Of a stretch of DNA of 64,000 bases, positions 58,959 through 64,000 are shown piece by piece. Each line of letters opens with the position of its first letter. Position 1 is the first letter of the stretch. A model generated the notes under the pieces. It was not told the DNA's origin, ran no database searches, and saw nothing but the letters and a program-made list of their open reading frames with translations. The translations under genes were made by a program, and so were the position numbers. The stretch is from Pagrus major (taxonomy: Eukaryota > Chordata > Actinopteri > Spariformes > Sparidae): NCBI RefSeq assembly GCF_040436345.1, contig NC_133216.1:3639533-3703532 (forward strand). The letters are read 5' to 3'.

Positions 58959-60436
58959 GTGAGTAAACTTTGCTGTGTTAATGTGGTTTATTTGTACAGT
59001 TACCTGCTCAGGAAAGCTACATGTATTTCTGTGTGGGAGTTGGAGTCCAGTGAATCCAGTCCTGAAGGCTTAGATCATGTTTACACCCCTCTCAAAGTAA
59101 CAAGTACAGGTGACATTAAGCTAACATTAGCTTTTACTGACAGTGAGCTTGCACTAATTGGCTTATTACCTGAGCTAAACCAGGTAGTTGAACAATTTAC
59201 AGTATCTGCGGTGCTTCCGCCTCCTGTTACCACAGCCTCACTCTCATATCTTTAGTTTTGTTTTCGCTTTAAATGTGACTGACTCTGAACATGAAGCTGG
59301 AGACTTCTCATCAAACTGTAAAGTGTTTAAGGTAAATTCGGCTTGTACATGATCCTCTAAACACATCGTAATAAAGTCGGTGATAAACGCTGTTTTTTCA
59401 GGACACCAAACCTCCATTGTGATTTTGTTGGTTTTTCTGCCGTGTTTATTACATGAATTACGCCACATTAAATTCAATTTGGGGCACTATCCCGAATCAG
59501 TCGCTCGTTTTGGTAAAGTCGGCGTGAAACCTGGTTAATGTTGAATGTAAAGTTTGAAGTGAAGGGATGGAGTTGTTATCATCGCTGTTAGCTAGCTGCC
59601 TTTAAAGTTGTTGCAGTTTCACTGTGGGGTTTGGTAAACCCGTAACCAGCGGCTCAGCTGCTTTTAATAACTAGTAAGGACACATGAACAGGGTGTTGAC
59701 AGTGTAAAGGGCTGTTTTGAGTTATTTCCCCTTCGTGTTTCTACAAACAGGTTTGCTTGTTAGCTAAATAGTCAGTTGAGCTGTGTGTGTGTCCGTGTGT
59801 AGCCGTGACCTTGCTGTATAACATTAATGACACCACCGTTAGCCCTGAATATCTGGAAAAAAACTCTGAATATAAGGTGACCAAGAGGATCGATATATCA
59901 TTAAAATATTCCGTGTTGTTATCTATGAATTGTCAGCGTTTTAGATCATGTGTTTGTAGGTCAATGGGAGAGACGCATATCTGTAAAAAGTCAGGAATAC
60001 AGCCTGTTTTCAGTGTTTTGATCATGCACTCTCCAGCTAATTCAAGAGGGGTATTGAATACTTTATTTATTTTATGTGGAGATATGGTGGTTTCACTGGA
60101 CATGAAGGGGAGGAAAAAGCTGTAATCTAAGCTGTCCATATAATAATTATTTCAAATGTCAGTGATAACATCTGTAGTCTCATTCAGCCACTTGTTAGCA
60201 ACCACTGTTTTTTTAAGGCACGTAAGTGCTTCAAATTAAATTGTGGGACATTTAATGATGTATTTTAGGTCATAAAACAAAATGGGTAAATATCTTAAGC
60301 CTGTGGTAACCACAGATCTTATTTCTGTTCATATAAATATATTTCTAGTAGAATGTATATTTCTTATATTTTGATTCTATTTTTATTATTCTTGCTTATA
60401 TATAGTTTTTATTTTTCTGCATATTTCTAAGACTTT

Positions 60437-60500
60437 GAATGGGAGCAGCTGTAACGCAAGCAATTGCCCCTCGGGGATCAATAAAGTATTTCTGATTCAG
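60437..60500 (+). mobile_element. LINE 3' tail fragment
   Basis: GCAATTGCCCCTCGGGGATC followed by AATAAAGTATTTCTGATTC is the 3'-terminal signature of common fish L2-type LINEs and the SINEs that borrow it. Only the tail remains. Confidence 0.65.
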
Positions 60501-60699
60501 GCATGTAACCTAAAAAAATTTAAAAATCTCATAGACTTTGAGACGAGGGAACCAAATGTGCAAAATCACGAAGCAGACAGGTATAATGTCATTTTGAGCA
60601 GCAAGAGTAGTTTTTACACACAATGTGCAGCTTTGTTGTAGTCCACACAGAACGGTTTCTGTGTGTTTGTCTCAGATGAGTTCAGACAGAAGTTCTGCT

Positions 60700-60835
60700 T
60701 TATTGTGTTTTTAATGCACTGCACTGGCTTTCTGTGTGGATAGGAAGCATATACTTTAAAATCTTATTACTTGTCTATAAAGCAGTAAATGTTGTCAGGC
60801 CTGAATACATCTCTGATTGATGTAGAGACATGTAG
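60700..60835 (+). mobile_element. LINE ORF2 C-terminal fragment
   Basis: One plus frame reads ALHWLSVWIGSIYFKILLLV then YKAVNVVRPEYISD followed by a stop. This matches the conserved LHWLPV-(x)-FKILLL-YKA-(x)-P-YISDLL segment near the C-terminus of fish L2/CR1/Rex-type reverse transcriptases. It is a 5'-truncated, decayed copy. Confidence 0.65.
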
Positions 60836-60881
60836 TCGTGATGTTATATTAAAGTGCTTTCTTCTCTCCCTCTGTGAACAG

Positions 60882-61005
60882 TGGGACTTGTCTGCTGTGA
60901 TCCTGTGAGCCCTGGCATGATGACTGTAGTGTTCAGAACTGCACAGAAAGCCGGTGAAGAAGCAGCTTCAAGTGGCTCGAACTCTGACCTGTGTGGCAAT
61001 CAGAG
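60882..61005 (+). CDS. First coding exon of an unrecognised plus-strand gene (partial)
   Basis: The acceptor CTCTGTGAACAG opens the exon at 60882. ATGATG at 60917-60922 starts MMTVVFRTAQKAGEEAASSG and SNSDLCGNQ, ending CAGAG|GTAAGT at 61005 in phase 2. The coding part is 89 nt. No further exon of the same gene is recognised before the window ends, so the gene is incomplete here. The upstream in-exon TGA codons and the ATG position support this start. The family is not recognised. Promoter E2F sites hint at a cell-cycle role. Confidence 0.55.
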
Positions 61006-61535
61006 GTAAGTGCCTGCAGTGGATCCCACTGGTAGAGGATGTGTTTGTGGAAGTGGCAAAATAAAGGCAGAGCACACAAGATTCGTCAGTTGCTGTTAAT
61101 AAACACACAAGGATCAGGAAGTAATTCTGGAGGATAGTTGATTGAGTCTCATTCACAGGTTGTTGAATACTGACAGTTCTGGTTGGCAGACTCTGCTACA
61201 GTGTCACTGTTGAGACAGCCGGACTGATACAGTAGTTTATGTTAGGCAAGATGAGACAATTTTATTTGTGTAGCACATTTCATACATACAAAGGCAATTC
61301 AGTGTCTTTAACTGCAGTGGTTCCCAAACAATTTTAAAATGACAAACCGTCACATAATCCTGACGAGAAAGAATTTGTGCATAACTTAATGTTCTCAACC
61401 ATTTTTACTGTCATTTCAGCATCAAATTATATTATCTTGAATAGGTAAACCAGCCATTCCAAAAAAGATCATATATAAATCACATGTTTTTGTGAACATA
61501 TACTAATCAGTGTATTGCTATATTGTTAGAGTATA

Positions 61536-62229
61536 TTAAAACCACTAACAGGTGAAGTGAGCATTGATCATTTCGTTGCAATCAAATGTTCTGCTGGGAA
61601 ACCTTGAGTCCTGGCATTTATGTGGATGCCTCTTTGACAAGCACCACCCACCCAAACACTGTTGCAGCCCAAGTACACCCCTTCATGGCAGTGACACGCC
61701 CCTATGACAGTTCCCCCCCCAAGCAGGACGGTGCATCTGCAACACTGCAGACCTGGTCAGGAATGATCAGAGGAATGTGACAAAGAGCTCAAGGCGTCGA
61801 ACTGGCCTCCAAATTAACCAGATCTCAATCCAATTGAGCATCAGCGGGATGTGCCAGAGCCAAGTCCCATCCATGTTGGGGCCCCCATGGATCGTTCTTG
61901 GCTCAGTACATCCATTGGATGCTCAGTCGGATTGAGATCTGGTTAATCTGGAGGCCAGTTCGACACCTTAAGCTCTCTGTCAGGTTCCTCGGGTCGTTCC
62001 TGACCAGGTCTGCAGTGTTGCAGACGCACTGTCCTGCTGGGGGGGTACTGCCATAGGGGCGTGTCACTGCCATGAAGGGGTGTACTTGGGCTGCAACAGT
62101 GTTTGGGTGAGTGGTGCATGTCAGAGAGGCATCCACATGAATGCTAGGACTCAAGGTTTCCCAGTAGACTGTGGCATTATAACAAGATGATCAATGTTAT
62201 TTACTTCACATGTCAGTGGTTTTAATGTT
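61536..62229. mobile_element. Fold-back element built from a Tc1/mariner transposase fragment
   Basis: The arms (about 61536-61880 and 61890-62229) are reverse complements with roughly 10-15% divergence. Both contain the decayed 3' part of a Tc1-like transposase gene: CACCCCTTCATGGCAGTGAC (HPFMA), TGGCCTCCAAATTAACCAGA and TCTCAATCCAATTGAGCATC (WPPN-PDLNPIEH). Stops and shifts break it throughout. The catalytic region is incomplete and it cannot make a transposase. Outer ends are TTAAAACCACTAAC and GTCAGTGGTTTTAA. Confidence 0.75.
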
Positions 62230-63385
62230 GTGGCTGGTAAATGCATGTTACATACTTAAATTAGATAAAATAAAAGCATTCAGGGGTTGTTAACAGCTGT
62301 ATTGTTGTGCAGCTTATGTGGCTGGCAATAGCTCTTTACTCTTTTGGTGGACAGCCTCAACAACCACTGAAGAGAGACTCCCGTCTTCTTTAGCTTATTG
62401 TCTCTTTTGAGAACCATGACTTTCCCAGATGCCCTCAGAAACAAGTCTGTTTCTCCTTGATTGCCCCTCCAAGTATTCTGCTCTTGTGGATCAAAGATAT
62501 ATCCTTCTTTCATGAAGTGCTTGTTAGTTTGTTGTTGTCCGTCTGAGTGTGTTGAAGGATTGTTTTCGATTGTTGTACATTATGCTCATCATTCCTATCT
62601 GTCGGAGGCTTTGTGGTATGGAGCATCTCAGATAACGATGTTAGCCCGGCAAGCTACGACAACCAGCTCACCGCTGTAGAGTTCTAGGCGCAAAAGTTCA
62701 GTAACGGCAATCCAGACATTAGTGGTCTGCTGGGCAAACCTGGTGTTATCATTGTTAGTTACAGGCTAGCTTGGCTGGAGTTCTGTTATCTTGCATGGCA
62801 AATGTCCTTGAGCTGTCCTTTACGCTGTAAGCTGTGGCCACACAGGCAATGGCAGAAGCAGGAGCTTTGATCAGCTGACTGGTATTGGTAATAGCGTATC
62901 CTATGAGCCCTCGTGCATTCCCGCCAGCATACAGAGTCTCTGGTTACAGAGGCCTTGTTGGTAGAAGCGTGCCTGAAGTGTGCGTGTTTAGTTCGGGCCG
63001 AGGTGGAAGCATGTCGGCCTGGCTAGGGACAAGCTCAGGGCCACGGTAGAAGCTAGCCTGACGCCAGCAGTTGAGTCACTGCCCTCACCTGTCGCTAGTG
63101 TTGGTTCACCAGCGAGCCCAGTAACAAGGTAGTGTGGACGCCTTTGCCTTGAAGATAATGGTGAAGCTCTGTAGTAAAAAAAAAGAGATCATATTGCAGG
63201 AATTCATTTGCTTTGCAGCTGTATGCAACTTTGATTAAAAACACAGCATCCTGCTTGATAACACCATACAAAGATCATTATGAAGCTGTAACATTAGCCT
63301 CTGTCTCACTGCCCAGCAGGCCACTAATAAGGAATCATATAACTTCTCTGACATGCGATTCTGCTGTGGTGATGTTTTTGGCTAG

Positions 63386-63522
63386 GAGCAGTTGTTGTGG
63401 TCATACTCATTGTAGAAGTGCAGAAAACTCTGAGCTTAAAAACACCAGCAGAACTGACCGGAGACGTGTTAATTTGTGGTGGCTCAGGCCTGTGTGAACT
63501 GACATGTCAGAGCAGACTTATG
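63386..63522 (+). repeat. Direct repeat, copy 1
   Basis: Shares AGCAGTT-TTGTGGTCATA, GTAGAAGTGCAG, AAAAACACCAG and CCGGAGACGTGTTAAT with GTGGTGGCTCAGGCCT, in the same order and strand, with the copy at 63848-63986. The copies flank the small Tc1-derived hairpin. Confidence 0.8.
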
Positions 63523-63629
63523 TTGCAACCCACACCCACACACTACACACTGAGGCCTCATGAGTGGTCAGATCCAAGTCTAATTCACCGTGTGGACTCA
63601 ATGGATTGGATTTATTCCGGCACTCCCCA

Positions 63630-63785
63630 TGGACACCTGATCAGATCGGCATCTGGAGAATTTGGTGGCCAAGTTGCGATCCAAGAGAGTATTACCAGAG
63701 GAACGTGACAAAGAACTCAAGGTGTCAACTTGGCCTCCAGCTTTGTCATGTTCCTCAGGTCATACTCCCTTGGATCGCAGATATA
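63630..63785. mobile_element. Small Tc1-derived hairpin
   Basis: The arm GCGATCCAAGAGAGTATTAC (about 63676) pairs with CATACTCCCTTGGATCGC (about 63760). Between them AAAGAACTCAAGGTGTCAAC followed by TTGGCCTCCA is the same transposase-derived phrase as in the larger hairpin. Upstream, CACCTGATCAGATCGGCATC with TGGAGAATTTGGTGGCCAAG is the reverse-strand counterpart. Confidence 0.65.
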
Positions 63786-63847
63786 TCCTTCTTTCAAGAA
63801 GTGCAACCCGGGAAAGGTTTCTCTTCAGTGGTTGTTGGTTAGTTTTA

Positions 63848-63986
63848 GAAGCAGTTCTTGTGGTCATATTCATGGTAGAAGTGCAGCAAACTGAGAGCTA
63901 AAAACACCAGTAGAACTCACCGGAGACGTGTTAATATGTGGTGGCTCAGGCCTATGTTCACTGACCAATCAGAGCAAGCTTAGGCC
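63848..63986 (+). repeat. Direct repeat, copy 2
   Basis: Second copy of the 63386-63522 unit, about 85-90% alike by eye, so a segmental duplication or two insertions of one element. Confidence 0.8.
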
Positions 63987-64000
63987 CCACCTCAAAACCA

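Larger units (their letters stand above)
58959..60881 (+). other. First intron of the plus-strand unit
   Basis: No exon is recognised. It includes a LINE 3'-tail-like segment (60437-60500) and a LINE reverse-transcriptase C-terminal fragment (60700-60835). Confidence 0.5.
61006..64000 (+). other. Intron of the plus-strand unit, rich in transposon relics
   Basis: No coding exon is supported. It holds the Tc1-derived hairpin (61536-62229), a second smaller Tc1-derived hairpin (about 63630-63785) and a pair of direct repeats of roughly 135 bp around it. Confidence 0.5.

Noticed and set aside
61586..62154. Paired open frames with HPFMAVTRPY
   Set aside because: They are decayed Tc1-like transposase sequence in opposite arms of a hairpin, not functional genes.

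Overview
The window is vertebrate genomic DNA, almost certainly from a teleost fish. Genes are split by GT-AG introns, long (CA)n tracts are frequent, and relics of Tc1/mariner, hAT-like and LINE elements recur. No prokaryotic gene organisation is present. All exon limits were read by eye from splice consensus, reading-frame phase and recalled protein families; no alignment was run.

Region 1 (about 0.7-15.2 kb, minus strand) holds a sushi-domain membrane protein gene best matched to susd6. Four coding exons join in phase to give 258 residues: signal peptide, one sushi domain, one membrane span, and a cytoplasmic tail with LPSY and PPPPY motifs. A GC-rich non-coding first exon lies near 15 kb. 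The 15.3-24 kb interval has no gene I can support.

Region 2 (24.0-51.9 kb, minus strand) is pak4, the group II p21-activated kinase. Ten coding exons give an intact 659-residue protein with a CRIB/pseudosubstrate segment, a Pro/His/Arg-rich linker and a kinase domain with its key residues. Two GC-rich candidate non-coding first exons lie near 44 kb, beside two perfect CREs, and near 51.8 kb. The introns carry many dispersed fish repeats.

Region 3 (51.9-56.5 kb) contains a 19-bp minisatellite, a roughly 1.2-kb fold-back element with an internal 122-bp tandem repeat and a perfect 53-bp palindrome, and a broken coding-like stretch of unknown family.

Region 4 (56.5-64 kb) has two divergent transcription units, neither recognised. 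Their starts lie about 450 bp apart across a promoter with four E2F-type sites. The minus unit reads as a possible 35-residue product. The plus unit has a non-coding first exon, a first coding exon at 60917-61005, and continues beyond the window. Its downstream intron holds Tc1-transposase-derived hairpins and a LINE fragment. The E2F sites suggest a cell-cycle-regulated gene pair; this is inference from sites alone.
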